Positions 25,702 through 34,626 of a DNA stretch of 64,000 bases are shown one piece after another; position 1 is the stretch's first letter, and each line of letters opens with the position of its first letter. The position numbers were made by a program, and so were the translations under genes. Below the pieces are notes generated by a model that saw nothing but the letters and a program-made list of their open reading frames with translations, was not told the origin of the DNA and did no database searches. This stretch comes from Pseudomonas sp. Leaf48 (GTDB lineage: Bacteria; Pseudomonadota; Gammaproteobacteria; Pseudomonadales; Pseudomonadaceae): positions 69,813-133,812 of the forward strand of contig NZ_LMLH01000002.1 of assembly GCF_001421885.1 (NCBI RefSeq), in the 5' to 3' direction.

Positions 25702-26829
25702 TCAGCGTTGTTCGATTGGCACGAACTTGCGCTGTTCAACGCCGGTGTATTCGGCGCTCGGGCGGATGATGCGGTTGTTGGCGCGCTGCTCGAATACGTG
25801 AGCAGCCCAGCCGGTCAGGCGCGAGCAGACAAAGATCGGCGTGAACAGCTTGGTCGGGATACCCATGAAGTGGTACGCCGAGGCATGGTAGAAGTCCGCG
25901 TTCGGGAACAGTTTCTTCTGCTCCCACATGGTCTTGTCGATGGCTTCGGAAACCGGGAACAACACCTTGTCGCCCACTTCTTCAGCGAGTTTTTTCGACC
26001 AGCCCTTGATCACTTCGTTACGTGGATCGCTGTCTTTGTAGATCGCGTGACCGAAGCCCATGATCTTGTCCTTGCGCTCGAGCATGCCGAGGGTGCCGCT
26101 GATCGCCTCTTCAGGCGAGCTGAAGCGCTCGATCATTTCCATCGCCGCTTCGTTGGCGCCGCCGTGCAGCGGGCCGCGCAGCGAACCGATGGCCGCAGTG
26201 ATGCAGGAGAACAGGTCGGACAGGGTCGACGCGCAAACACGTGCAGTGAAGGTCGATGCGTTGAACTCGTGCTCTGCGTAGAGGATCAGCGAAACGTTCA
26301 TTACCTTGACGTGCAGCTCGCTCGGCTTCTTGCCGTGCAGCAGGTGCAGGAAGTGCCCACCGATGCTTTGCTCGTCGCTCACGCAGTCAATGCGCTTGCC
26401 TTCGTGGCTGAAGCGATACCAGTAGGTCATGATCGCCGGGAAGGCGGCCAGCAGACGGTCGGTCTTGTCGTGCTGCTCGGAGAAGTTGTTCTCCGCTTCC
26501 AGGTTACCCAGGAACGAGCAGCCAGTGCGCATCACGTCCATCGGGTGGGCATCGGCAGGGATGCGCTCCAGCACTTCTTTCAACGCTTGCGGCAGGTCAC
26601 GCAGCTTGCTCAGCTTGGCGACGTAGGCAGCCAGTTGTGCTTTGCTCGGCAGGTCGCCGTACAACAGCAGGTAGGCGACTTCTTCGAACTGTGCGTCAGC
26701 CGCCAGTTCACGGACGTCATAACCACGATAGGTCAGACCGGCACCCGCCTGGCCCACGGTGGACAGTGCGGTTTGCCCGGCTACCTGGCCACGGAGCCCG
26801 GCGCCACTGAGTACTTTTGCTTCGGCCAT
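25702..26829 (-). CDS. prpC: 2-methylcitrate synthase
   Basis: Condenses propionyl-CoA with oxaloacetate. The 375 residues begin MAEAKVLSGAGLRGQVAG. Citrate-synthase motifs are GGANEAAMEMIERF, the active-site MGFGHAIYKDSDPRN and the C-terminal ARP-like region replaced by SRLTGWAAHVFEQ. The short length and lack of the N-terminal extension of GltA, together with prpB and acnD on either side, support PrpC over GltA. Confidence 0.95.
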   Translation of the reverse strand: MAEAKVLSGAGLRGQVAGQTALSTVGQAGAGLTYRGYDVRELAADAQFEEVAYLLLYGDLPSKAQLAAYVAKLSKLRDLPQALKEVLERIPADAHPMDVMRTGCSFLGNLEAENNFSEQHDKTDRLLAAFPAIMTYWYRFSHEGKRIDCVSDEQSIGGHFLHLLHGKKPSELHVKVMNVSLILYAEHEFNASTFTARVCASTLSDLFSCITAAIGSLRGPLHGGANEAAMEMIERFSSPEEAISGTLGMLERKDKIMGFGHAIYKDSDPRNEVIKGWSKKLAEEVGDKVLFPVSEAIDKTMWEQKKLFPNADFYHASAYHFMGIPTKLFTPIFVCSRLTGWAAHVFEQRANNRIIRPSAEYTGVEQRKFVPIEQR

Positions 26830-26879
26830 TTTTTGTCTCCAGCATTCTTGAATTTGTCAGGGAAACTTCGTCCGTCTTC

Positions 26880-26990
26880 CTGTAGGAGCGAGCATGCTCC
26901 GGGCGGCGCTCCGACGATGGTGGACGCTACGCCGCGGCTTCCCGCGTTTTCGTTGACGTCCATCGCGAGCTTGCTCGCTCCTACAGTGAC
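26880..26990. repeat. BIME-like repeat between prpC and prpB
   Basis: TGTAGGAGCGAGCATGCTCC at 26881 and GAGCTTGCTCGCTCCTACA ending near 26986 are inverted arms; the middle (GGGCGGCGCTCCGACGATGG) resembles the inner part of the repeats at 59331-59572. Confidence 0.7.
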
Positions 26991-27000
26991 AGGGCGTTGA

Positions 27001-27891
27001 TTATTTCTTCGCGGCGAACAACGCATCGAGCTTCTGCTCGAAGGTGTGGTAGTCGATGCGATCGTAAAGCTCCATGCGAGTCTGCATGGTGTCGATGACA
27101 TTCGCCTGGGTGCCATCGCGGCGCAGTGCGTTGTAGACGTTTTCCGCTGCCTTGTTCATGGCGCGGAAGGCCGACAGCGGGTACAGCACCAGGGACACGT
27201 CGACCGCAGCCAACTGCTCGGTGGTGTACAGCGGCGTCGCGCCGAATTCGGTGATGTTGGCCAGGATCGGCGCTTTCACGCGGCTGGCGAACAGCTTGTA
27301 CATGTCCAGCTCGGTGATGGCTTCCGGGAAGATCATGTCGGCGCCAGCCTCGATGCAGGCAGCAGCGCGATCCAGAGCGGATTCCAGACCTTCCACCGCC
27401 AGGGCGTCGGTACGGGCCATGATCACGAAGCTGTCATCGGTACGCGCATCAACAGCAGCCTTGATGCGGTCGACCATTTCCTGCTGGGTAACGATTTCTT
27501 TGTTAGGACGGTGGCCGCAACGCTTGGCACCGACCTGGTCTTCGATGTGGATCGCCGCGGCGCCGAACTTGATCATCGACTTCACGGTACGGGCAACGTT
27601 GAAGGCCGACGAACCGAAACCGGTGTCCACGTCCACCAGCAGCGGCAAGTCGCAAACGTCGGTGATACGACGCACGTCGGTCAGCACGTCATCCAGGCCG
27701 GTGATGCCCAGGTCCGGCAGGCCGAGGGAGCCGGCAGCCACCCCGCCACCCGACAGGTAGATCGCCTTGAAACCGGCGCGCTTGGCCAGCAACGCGTGGT
27801 TGGCGTTGATTGCACCGACCACTTGCAATGGATGCTCGCTGGCGACCGCATCGCGGAAACGCTGACCTGGAGTGCTCTTGTTCAAACTCAT
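27001..27891 (-). CDS. prpB: 2-methylisocitrate lyase
   Basis: Cleaves 2-methylisocitrate to pyruvate and succinate. The 296 residues match the PEP mutase/isocitrate lyase superfamily: [35 protein letters not shown] and the active-site loop [12 protein letters not shown]. It overlaps the upstream regulator by ATGA, so GntR and prpB are translationally coupled and the operon is probably self-regulated. Confidence 0.96.
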   Translation of the reverse strand: MSLNKSTPGQRFRDAVASEHPLQVVGAINANHALLAKRAGFKAIYLSGGGVAAGSLGLPDLGITGLDDVLTDVRRITDVCDLPLLVDVDTGFGSSAFNVARTVKSMIKFGAAAIHIEDQVGAKRCGHRPNKEIVTQQEMVDRIKAAVDARTDDSFVIMARTDALAVEGLESALDRAAACIEAGADMIFPEAITELDMYKLFASRVKAPILANITEFGATPLYTTEQLAAVDVSLVLYPLSAFRAMNKAAENVYNALRRDGTQANVIDTMQTRMELYDRIDYHTFEQKLDALFAAKK

Positions 27892-28607
27892 GACTCACCT
27901 CGTTTGGCTGTCGGGTTGGCGCCGTCCTGGTAATGACGGGCGATATTGCGTTTGGAAGCGCCGATGTGGCGGCGCATCAACAACTCGGCCAGTTCACCGT
28001 CACGGTCGGCGATGGCATCGAGAATGCGGTGGTGCTCGGCGAACGCCTGGTGTGGGCGATTGGGCGTGCTGGAAAACTTCATCCGGTACATGCGCACCAG
28101 CTGGTACAGCTCGCCGCAGAGCATTTGGGTCAGCGTGCGATTGCCGCTGCCCTGGATAATTCGGTAATGGAAGTCGAAATCGCCTTCCTGCTGGTAATAG
28201 CCACGACCGGCCTGAAACGCCTCGTCGCGCTCGTGGGTGACCAGCACCTGACGCAGCTCATCGATCTCCTCGACGCTCATGCGTTCGGCGGCCAGACGGC
28301 AGGCCATGCCTTCGAGGGACTCGCGGATTTCGTAGAGCTCGATCAACTCGGCGTGGTCCAGTGATACCACCCGGGCGCCGACGTGCGGCACACGCACCAG
28401 CAGACGCTGGCCTTCCAGGCGATGGATGGCCTCGCGCAGCGGGCCACGACTGATACCGTAGGTGCGCGCCAGTTCCGGCTCGGAGATTTTGCTGCCCGGG
28501 GCGATATCGCCTTTGACGATAGCCGCCTGAATACGCCGGAAGACGTTCTCGGAGAGAGTCTCCGAATCGTCCTGCGCAATCACCGGGGGATCGAGTTGAT
28601 CCAGCAT
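27888..28607 (-). CDS. GntR-family (FCD domain) regulator of the methylcitrate operon
   Basis: A 239-residue FadR-type regulator. The N-terminal winged helix reads [20 protein letters not shown] and the C-terminal FCD ligand domain contains [13 protein letters not shown] and [18 protein letters not shown], with metal-binding His/Asp positions. It probably represses the prp genes and responds to a methylcitrate-cycle intermediate. I start at [14 protein letters not shown] (28607), eight bases after AGGTG; the longer open frame to 28751 runs through the operators. It is the first gene of the prp operon. Confidence 0.9.
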   Translation of the reverse strand: MLDQLDPPVIAQDDSETLSENVFRRIQAAIVKGDIAPGSKISEPELARTYGISRGPLREAIHRLEGQRLLVRVPHVGARVVSLDHAELIELYEIRESLEGMACRLAAERMSVEEIDELRQVLVTHERDEAFQAGRGYYQQEGDFDFHYRIIQGSGNRTLTQMLCGELYQLVRMYRMKFSSTPNRPHQAFAEHHRILDAIADRDGELAELLMRRHIGASKRNIARHYQDGANPTAKRGES

Positions 28608-28692
28608 ATTGTCGACACCTTGAAATCCAATGCCGCAAAAATTAGCGAAAAGCGCCATGGGAGTCAAAGGATAATTGGATATTGTCGACAAT
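28608..28692. promoter_or_regulatory. Two GntR-type operators upstream of the prp regulator
   Basis: ATTGTCGACAAT at 28681-28692 is a perfect 12-bp palindrome. ATTGTCGACACC at 28608-28619 repeats ten of its twelve bases immediately before the regulator ATG. The TTGTCGACAA core fits the TNGTNNNACNA pattern of FadR-subfamily sites. They are 73 bases apart (about seven helical turns). Confidence 0.65.
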
Positions 28693-28905
28693 CTTCTGAT
28701 AACCGGCAGTTCCATCACGTATAGATGTCTACAACTGGAGCACAGGGCCACGCTGGCGCCATAAAACCACCGTGCTAGAATGCCGCCCGCATTTGTGTGT
28801 CACATCTGCACTGCCTGTCATGAAACCCTGGCAGGCATACGAGGGAGCTTGCGCAGCGATGCCAGGGCCTTGAATCGAAACACGGACTGCTGCGCACCAG
28901 GATTT

Positions 28906-29442
28906 ATGAGACTCAAGCCCTTCCCTGCACTTCTTTTTCTCCTTTACCTGCCCGATTTTGCAGCGGCGGGTGAAAAGACCGTGTACGGCCTCAATGAGTA
29001 CGCATCGCTGGGCGGCATCGACCTGGAAGTTGCGGCCAAACTCGACACCGGAGCGAAAACCGCTTCACTCAGTGCCCGGGACATCAAGCGCTTTAAACGC
29101 AATGGCGAGTCGTGGGTGCGCTTCTACCTGGCCATCGACACCGCTCATTCGCATCCGATCGAACGCCCCCTGGCCCGCGTCAGCAAGATCAAGCGCCGGG
29201 CCGGCGACTACGACCCGGAAGAAGGCAAGAAGTACACGGCCCGCCCGGTGATCGAACTGGATATCTGCATGGGCTCGGCCTTACGCAGCATCGAAGTGAA
29301 CCTGACTGACCGCAGCGCATTCCAATATCCGCTGCTGATTGGCTCCGAAGCGCTCAAACGTTTCGATGCGCTGGTCGACCCCAGCCTTAAATATGCTGCA
29401 GGCAAACCCGCCTGCACCACCGACGCTCATATCGCAGAGTAA
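28906..29442 (+). CDS. Exported retropepsin-like protease of the RimB/DUF785 family
   Basis: A 178-residue protein with a signal peptide (MRLKPFPALLFLLYLPDFAAAG) and a single retropepsin-type domain. The active-site motif is VAAKLDTGAKTASLSA (D47-T-G). Family names such as ATP-dependent zinc protease are misleading: the fold and DTG motif point to an aspartic protease. It starts at ATG 28906 behind AGGA. It is followed by an inactive transglutaminase-7TM gene and an ATP-grasp ligase-like gene in one unit (spacing 5 and -1 bases), a context described for amidoligase systems. Confidence 0.85.
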   Translation: MRLKPFPALLFLLYLPDFAAAGEKTVYGLNEYASLGGIDLEVAAKLDTGAKTASLSARDIKRFKRNGESWVRFYLAIDTAHSHPIERPLARVSKIKRRAGDYDPEEGKKYTARPVIELDICMGSALRSIEVNLTDRSAFQYPLLIGSEALKRFDALVDPSLKYAAGKPACTTDAHIAE

Positions 29443-29447
29443 TTTAA

Positions 29448-30983
29448 ATGCGCGCTCTTACCCTTCATCTGAAACTGCTGATCGCCATCCTGGTGGTGCT
29501 GGGCATTTCAGTCACGGCCTATCAGATCTTCGTGCTGGGCATTCCGGTGACCGAAGATGCCACCGACGACTTATGGAACATCGACGCCAAGGTCGAGTTC
29601 GTCGCCAGTGCCAAGGATCCGGTCAAGATCCAGATGTTCGTGCCGCCCTTGAGCCGCGACTTCGTCAGCCTCAACGAGAGCTTCATCTCCAATAACTACG
29701 GCGTGGCCGTGAACCGCGTTGACGGCAACCGCAAGGTTACCTGGTCGGCGCGCCGCGCCAAGGGCAACCAGACGCTCTATTACCGCCTGGTACTGACCAA
29801 ACGCTACTCCGGCGAAAAACCCAAGATCAAAGGTGCGACGTTCCGCGACAGCATGCCCATCGAAGGCCCTGAGAAAGTCGCCGCCGAAGCCCTGCTTGCA
29901 CCCATTCGCCAGCATTCGGCGGACGTCGAAACCTTCATCGGCGAAGCCATCAAGCGGGTCAACAACGTCAACGATGACAATGTGAAACTGCTGCTGGCCG
30001 GCGATCCGACCACGGCGCACAAGGCGAAAATCGTCGAACTGCTGCTGTCCATTGCCCACGTGCCAGTAGAAAAGGTCCACACCATTCGCCTGGTGGCCGA
30101 CCAGCCGCAAGTCCCGGAACTGTGGCTGCGCAGTTTCAACGGTACCGACTGGCTGTACTTCAACCCGGAAACCGGCGAACAGGGGCTGCCGACCGACCGC
30201 CTGCTGTGGTGGAGCGGCGATGAAAACCTGATTACCGTCGACGGCGGCAAGAAAGCAACCGTGACCTTCAGCCTGAACAACAGCGAAATGAACGCCATTC
30301 GCCTGGCCAAGCTGACCGACGAAAACACCGACGCCAAGTTCCTCGAATACTCGTTGTACGGCCTGCCGCTGCAAACCCAGCAGACCTTCATGATCATGGT
30401 GATGATCCCGATCGGCGTGCTGGTGATCCTGATCCTGCGCAACCTGATCGGCATCCAGACCCTGGGCACGTTCACCCCGGTGCTGATCGCCCTGGCCTTC
30501 CGCGAAACCCAGCTCGGCTTCGGCATTGTGCTGTTTACCGTTATCACCGCGCTGGGGCTGTCACTGCGCTCCTACCTCGAACACCTGAAGCTGCAGATGT
30601 TGCCGAGGCTGTCGGTGGTGTTGACGTTCGTGGTGGTGTTGATCGCGGCCATCAGCCTGTTCAGCCACAAACTGGGCCTGGAGCGCGGTTTGTCGGTGGC
30701 ACTGTTCCCGATGGTGATTCTGACCATGACCATCGAACGCCTGTCGATCACCTGGGAAGAGCGCGGCGCCAGCCATGCCATGAAAGTGGCCATCGGCACC
30801 TTGTTCGCCGCCTCCCTGGCGCACCTGATCATGACCGTCCCGGAACTGGTGTACTTCGTGTTCACCTTCCCGGCGATCCTGCTGATTCTGGTCGGTTTCA
30901 TGCTGGCGATGGGGCGTTATCGCGGCTACCGCCTGACCGAACTGGTGCGCTTCAAGGCTTTCCTGAAGAAGGCTGACGCCTGA
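29448..30983 (+). CDS. Inactive transglutaminase domain fused to seven membrane helices
   Basis: 511 residues. An N-terminal anchor (LHLKLLIAILVVLGISVTAYQIF) precedes a periplasmic region of about 300 residues that includes a transglutaminase-like part (SIAHVPVEKVHTIRLVAD; WLRSFNGTDWLYFNPETGEQ) without an evident catalytic Cys, then about seven helices from residue 310 on (TFMIMVMIPIGVLVILILRN to FPAILLILVGFMLAMG). It probably presents a peptide or modified peptide at the membrane. The next gene begins in a TGATG overlap, so both are coupled. No biochemical role is established to my knowledge. Confidence 0.85.
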   Translation: MRALTLHLKLLIAILVVLGISVTAYQIFVLGIPVTEDATDDLWNIDAKVEFVASAKDPVKIQMFVPPLSRDFVSLNESFISNNYGVAVNRVDGNRKVTWSARRAKGNQTLYYRLVLTKRYSGEKPKIKGATFRDSMPIEGPEKVAAEALLAPIRQHSADVETFIGEAIKRVNNVNDDNVKLLLAGDPTTAHKAKIVELLLSIAHVPVEKVHTIRLVADQPQVPELWLRSFNGTDWLYFNPETGEQGLPTDRLLWWSGDENLITVDGGKKATVTFSLNNSEMNAIRLAKLTDENTDAKFLEYSLYGLPLQTQQTFMIMVMIPIGVLVILILRNLIGIQTLGTFTPVLIALAFRETQLGFGIVLFTVITALGLSLRSYLEHLKLQMLPRLSVVLTFVVVLIAAISLFSHKLGLERGLSVALFPMVILTMTIERLSITWEERGASHAMKVAIGTLFAASLAHLIMTVPELVYFVFTFPAILLILVGFMLAMGRYRGYRLTELVRFKAFLKKADA

Positions 30984-31969
30984 TGTTCGGCTTCTGGAAG
31001 ACCTGGAAGGCCCTGGAAGCCCGGGGCATCATGGGCATCAATCGGCGCAACGCAGACTATGTGCTCAAGTACAACAAGCGCAGCCTGTACCCGATTGTCG
31101 ATGACAAGATCATCACCAAGGAGCGCGCCATCGCTGCCGGCATTCATGTGCCGGAACTGTATGGCGTGATCTCTACCGAGAAGGAAATCGACAAGCTCGG
31201 CGAGATCATCGGCGGGCGCAACGACTTCGTGATCAAGCCGGCCCAGGGCGCAGGCGGCGACGGCATCATTGTTGTCGCAGACCGCTTCGAAGGCCGCTAC
31301 CGCACGGTGTCGGGCAAGATCATTGCCCACGAAGAGCTCGAGCACCACATCTCCAGCATCCTCACCGGCCTGTATTCCCTGGGCGGTCACCGCGACCGGG
31401 CGCTGATCGAGTACCGTGTCACCCCCGACCAGATCTTCAAGAGCATCAGCTACGAAGGCGTGCCGGACATCCGCATCATCGTGCTGATGGGCTATCCGGT
31501 AATGGCCATGCTGCGCCTGCCGACCCGCCAGTCCAGCGGCAAGGCCAACCTGCACCAGGGCGCCATCGGCGTCGGCGTGGACCTGGCGACAGGCCTGACT
31601 TTGCGCGGCACCTGGTTGAACAACATCATCACCAAGCACCCGGACACCACCAATGCGGTGGACGGCGTGCAATTGCCCTACTGGGACGGCTTCATGAAAC
31701 TCGCCGCCGGCTGTTATGAGTTGTGCGGCCTGGGTTACATCGGTGTCGACATGGTGCTGGACCAGGACAAGGGGCCGCTGATTCTCGAACTCAACGCCCG
31801 GCCGGGGTTGAACATTCAGATCGCCAATGACTGTGGGTTGACGCTGCGTTGCCATGCGGTCGAGGCGCGGCTGGAAGAGTTGAAGGCTCGTGGGGTGAGT
31901 GAAACCGTCGAAGAGCGTGTGGCGTTTGTGCAGGAGATGTTTGGGCATATTCCTGCGGTGCAAGGCTGA
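30983..31969 (+). CDS. ATP-grasp alpha-L-glutamate ligase-like protein
   Basis: A 328-residue ATP-grasp enzyme related to RimK. Seen are FVIKPAQGAGGDGIIV (ATP-binding lysine and glycine-rich loop), RVTPDQIFKSISYEGVPDIR, and the metal-binding end GPLILELNARPGLNIQIAND. It likely forms an amide bond between an amino acid (perhaps glutamate) and a carboxylate. It overlaps the 7TM gene by one base and closes the three-gene unit. Confidence 0.87.
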   Translation: MFGFWKTWKALEARGIMGINRRNADYVLKYNKRSLYPIVDDKIITKERAIAAGIHVPELYGVISTEKEIDKLGEIIGGRNDFVIKPAQGAGGDGIIVVADRFEGRYRTVSGKIIAHEELEHHISSILTGLYSLGGHRDRALIEYRVTPDQIFKSISYEGVPDIRIIVLMGYPVMAMLRLPTRQSSGKANLHQGAIGVGVDLATGLTLRGTWLNNIITKHPDTTNAVDGVQLPYWDGFMKLAAGCYELCGLGYIGVDMVLDQDKGPLILELNARPGLNIQIANDCGLTLRCHAVEARLEELKARGVSETVEERVAFVQEMFGHIPAVQG

Positions 31970-31972
31970 AAA

Positions 31973-32010
31973 GCCCCTCACCCTAACCCTCTCCCAGGGG
32001 GAGAGGGGAC
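31973..32010. repeat. CCCTCTCCC-type palindromic repeat, left copy
   Basis: CCCTCACCCTAACCCTCTCC at 31976 followed by AGGGGGAGAGGGGA forms a hairpin directly after the ligase-like gene; a related inverted copy is at 32261-32298. Confidence 0.65.
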
Positions 32011-32105
32011 TGACCGTGGGTTTCTCTAGAAATACGGCGACCTGAACGTGCTATACCGAATCCATAATCGAAATACTGCGGCTGGAAAAAGCTGTACCCA
32101 CAATA

Positions 32106-32205
32106 GACACACAGCGACTTGAAAACGCTGAACTCACAACGACACACAGCGACTTGAAAACGCTGAACCCACAACGACACACAGCGACTTGAAGCCGCTG
32201 AACCA
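32106..32205. repeat. Three tandem 35-bp repeats
   Basis: GACACACAGCGACTTGAAAA recurs with a 35-base period at 32106, 32141 and 32176, with small changes in the last copy (GAAGCCGCTG for GAAAACGCTG). Each holds AGCG-ACTTGAAAA-CGCT, a small stem-loop. There are no unique spacers, so it is not CRISPR. The gap 31970-32381 contains no credible gene. Confidence 0.8.
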
Positions 32206-32260
32206 AATCCATAATCAACTCGATTTTTCAGGTCGATGTATAGCGCCAGACACCTCGGTC

Positions 32261-32298
32261 GGCCCCCTCTCCCCCCGGGAGGGGGCTGGGGTGAGGGT
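32261..32298. repeat. CCCTCTCCC-type palindromic repeat, right copy (inverted)
   Basis: GGCCCCCTCTCCCCCCGGGA followed by GGGGGCTGGGGTGAGGG mirrors the copy at 31973-32010; together they flank the tandem repeats. Confidence 0.65.
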
Positions 32299-32381
32299 AG
32301 CTCTTGATTCAACCCTCTAGGAGCAACTCCCCCAGAGGACTACAATCCCCACCCCGCCTCAATGGCCGATCTCCTTCACCC

Positions 32382-33725
32382 ATGCTGACCTGCTCCGTAC
32401 ACCCACTCCCCTATCACGCCAACCCCGCCGGATTTTTCGCGGCAATTCGTCATGCCCCTGGCGCCGTACTGCTCGACAGCGGCCGGCCAAGCGCCGAACG
32501 CGGCCGTTATGACCTGCTCAGTGCCTGGCCGCTGGAACAACTGGCCATAGCGCCCGACGAAAATGGCGGCGATTTCCTGCAACGCCTGCGCGATAACCTG
32601 GCACGCCTGGGCGAAGCCACTATCCCCGAGCCATTTGAACTGCCCTTCGCCGGCGGCTTGATCGGCTACCTGAGCTACGACTTCGGCCGGCATCTGGAAA
32701 ACCTGCCGAGTCAGGCGCTGGATGACCTGCAACTACCCGATGCGCGTTTCGGCCTCTACGACTGGGCGCTGATCAGCGATCACCTGCGCATGAGCAGCCA
32801 ACTGGTATTCCACCCGACGCTGGCGGACAGCGAGCGCCAGCGCCTGATCGACCTGTTCAGCCAGCCTGCCCCGCAAACGCTCGAGCCATTCCACCTGCAG
32901 GCGCCGATGCACGCCGACTTGAGCGTTGATGAATATCGCCAGGCCATCGAGCGCATCCAGCAATACATCCAGGCTGGCGACTGCTATCAGGTCAACTTCG
33001 CCCAGCGTTTCCGCGCGCCCTGCCAGGGTGATCCGTGGACCGCGTACAACGCGCTGCGGGCGGCGTGCCCGACACCGTTTTCCGGTTTCCAGAGCCTGCC
33101 CGACGGCGGCGCGGTGTTGAGCCTTTCGCCCGAGCGTTTCGTCAAGGTCAGTGAGCGCCAGGTCGAAACCCGACCGATCAAGGGTACCCGCCCCCGCGGC
33201 CGGAACGCCGAAGAAGATGCGGCGAACGCCGCCGAATTACTGGCAAGCCCAAAAGATCGCGCAGAGAACCTGATGATTGTCGACCTGCTGCGCAACGACC
33301 TCGGGCGCACCTGTCGTATCGGCTCGGTACGGGTGCCTGAATTGTTCAGCCTGGAAAGCTATCCGAATGTGCATCACCTGGTGAGCAGCGTCACCGGGGA
33401 ACTGGAGCAGGGCCGCGATGCCCTGGACCTGATCGCCGGCAGTTTCCCGGGCGGCTCGATCACCGGAGCGCCGAAGATTCGCGCCATGCAGATCATCGAC
33501 GAGCTGGAACCGACCCGGCGCGGGCTGTACTGCGGTTCATTGCTGTACCTGGACGTACGCGGCGAGATGGACAGCTCCATCGCCATTCGCAGCTTGCTGG
33601 TCAAGGATGGCCAGGTGTGTTGCTGGGGCGGTGGCGGGATCGTCGCCGACTCCGAGTGGCAGGCCGAATATCAGGAGTCGATCACCAAAGTGAAGGTGCT
33701 GCTCGATACCCTGCAGAATCTTTAA
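32382..33725 (+). CDS. pabB: Aminodeoxychorismate synthase component I
   Basis: Makes 4-amino-4-deoxychorismate for folate. The 447 residues start MLTCSVHPLPYHANPAGFFA. The chorismate-binding core reads CYQVNFAQRF, the PabB-type PIKGTRPRG with the catalytic lysine (TrpE has alanine there), LLRNDLGRTC, and FPGGSITGAPKIRAMQIIDE. The frame is open to 32304, but the ATG at 32382 gives the family N-terminus. Confidence 0.93.
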   Translation: MLTCSVHPLPYHANPAGFFAAIRHAPGAVLLDSGRPSAERGRYDLLSAWPLEQLAIAPDENGGDFLQRLRDNLARLGEATIPEPFELPFAGGLIGYLSYDFGRHLENLPSQALDDLQLPDARFGLYDWALISDHLRMSSQLVFHPTLADSERQRLIDLFSQPAPQTLEPFHLQAPMHADLSVDEYRQAIERIQQYIQAGDCYQVNFAQRFRAPCQGDPWTAYNALRAACPTPFSGFQSLPDGGAVLSLSPERFVKVSERQVETRPIKGTRPRGRNAEEDAANAAELLASPKDRAENLMIVDLLRNDLGRTCRIGSVRVPELFSLESYPNVHHLVSSVTGELEQGRDALDLIAGSFPGGSITGAPKIRAMQIIDELEPTRRGLYCGSLLYLDVRGEMDSSIAIRSLLVKDGQVCCWGGGGIVADSEWQAEYQESITKVKVLLDTLQNL

Positions 33726-33728
33726 GAG

Positions 33729-33824
33729 CTTCGCGGGCAAGCCCGCTCCCACAGGTTACATGTTGTTCACAGATTTTGTGATCAACGCAAAACCACTGTG
33801 GGAGCGGGCTTGCCCGCGAAGGCG
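33729..33824. repeat. Inverted REP pair between pabB and thrH
   Basis: CTTCGCGGGCAAGCCCGCTC at 33729 and TGTGGGAGCGGGCTTGCCCG at 33797 are facing arms between convergent genes and may act as a terminator. Confidence 0.75.
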
Positions 33825-33837
33825 TCAGTTCAGACGA

Positions 33838-34455
33838 CTACAGGCTCAAAGTCCGATTCGAAGCCTTGATAAACTCCTGCTTGAGCTCCTCGAACGTGTG
33901 CACTGCCGGGAACTGCGGGAACTCGGCAATCACGTTGTCCGGCGCATGGAACAGGATCCCGGCATCCGCCTCGCCCAGCATGGTGGTGTCGTTATAGGAA
34001 TCACCCGCCGCAATCACCCGGTAGTAAAGGCTCTTGAACGCCAACACCGACTGGCGCTTGGGGTCTTTTTGGCGCAACTGGTAACCCGTCACGCGCCCAC
34101 TGTCGTCAGTAATCAGACGATGGCAAAGCAAGGTCGGGAAACCCAGCTGACGCATCAGCGGCTGGGAGAACTCGTAAAAGGTGTCCGACAGAATCACCAC
34201 CTGGAAGCGCTCGCGCAGCCAGTCGACAAACTCGATGGCACCGTCCAGCGGCTTGAGCGTGGCGATCACTTCCTGGATGTCGGCCAGCTTCAGGCCATGC
34301 TCGTCGAGAATCCGCAGGCGCTGTTTCATCAGCACGTCGTAGTCGGGAATGTCCCGGGTGGTGGCCCTGAGGGATTCGATCCCGGTTTTTTCGGCGAAGG
34401 CGATCCAGATTTCCGGGACCAGCACACCTTCAAGATCCAGACAGGCAATTTCCAC
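33838..34455 (-). CDS. thrH: Phosphoserine phosphatase / homoserine phosphotransferase ThrH
   Basis: HAD-fold enzyme that in P. aeruginosa dephosphorylates phosphoserine and can pass the phosphate to homoserine. The 205-residue product begins MEIACLDLEGVLVPEIW from a GTG at 34455 preceded by GGGTGT; an ATG four codons earlier is an alternative. HAD motifs are LDLEGVLVPE (here DxE instead of the usual DxD, typical of ThrH), VVILSDTFYEF, and AAGDSYNDTTML. The length agrees with P. aeruginosa ThrH. Confidence 0.92.
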   Translation of the reverse strand: MEIACLDLEGVLVPEIWIAFAEKTGIESLRATTRDIPDYDVLMKQRLRILDEHGLKLADIQEVIATLKPLDGAIEFVDWLRERFQVVILSDTFYEFSQPLMRQLGFPTLLCHRLITDDSGRVTGYQLRQKDPKRQSVLAFKSLYYRVIAAGDSYNDTTMLGEADAGILFHAPDNVIAEFPQFPAVHTFEELKQEFIKASNRTLSL

Positions 34456-34626
34456 AAGACACCCCATTTGTATTGATTATTGAGTCGAGCGTGTAAAAAG
34501 ACTGCCGAACTCTAGCGACTCGGGCCTGCCTGCGCAACGCAGTGGGCCCCCGATCCGCCCGGCTTTTTGTTACCATCGGCCCTATATAGAGCGCCCAGCG
34601 CCACCGACCTGTAGGAAGCCGCCCTG

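Noticed and set aside
22884-25769. 961-codon plus-strand open frame
   Set aside because: Antisense to acnD, whose Fe-S motifs and length are unambiguous.
32106-32205. CRISPR array
   Set aside because: The 35-base units are contiguous with no unique spacers, and there are no cas genes.
31983-32312. 109-codon minus-strand frame in the repeat region
   Set aside because: It translates the tandem repeats and REP-like palindromes and has no protein-like features.
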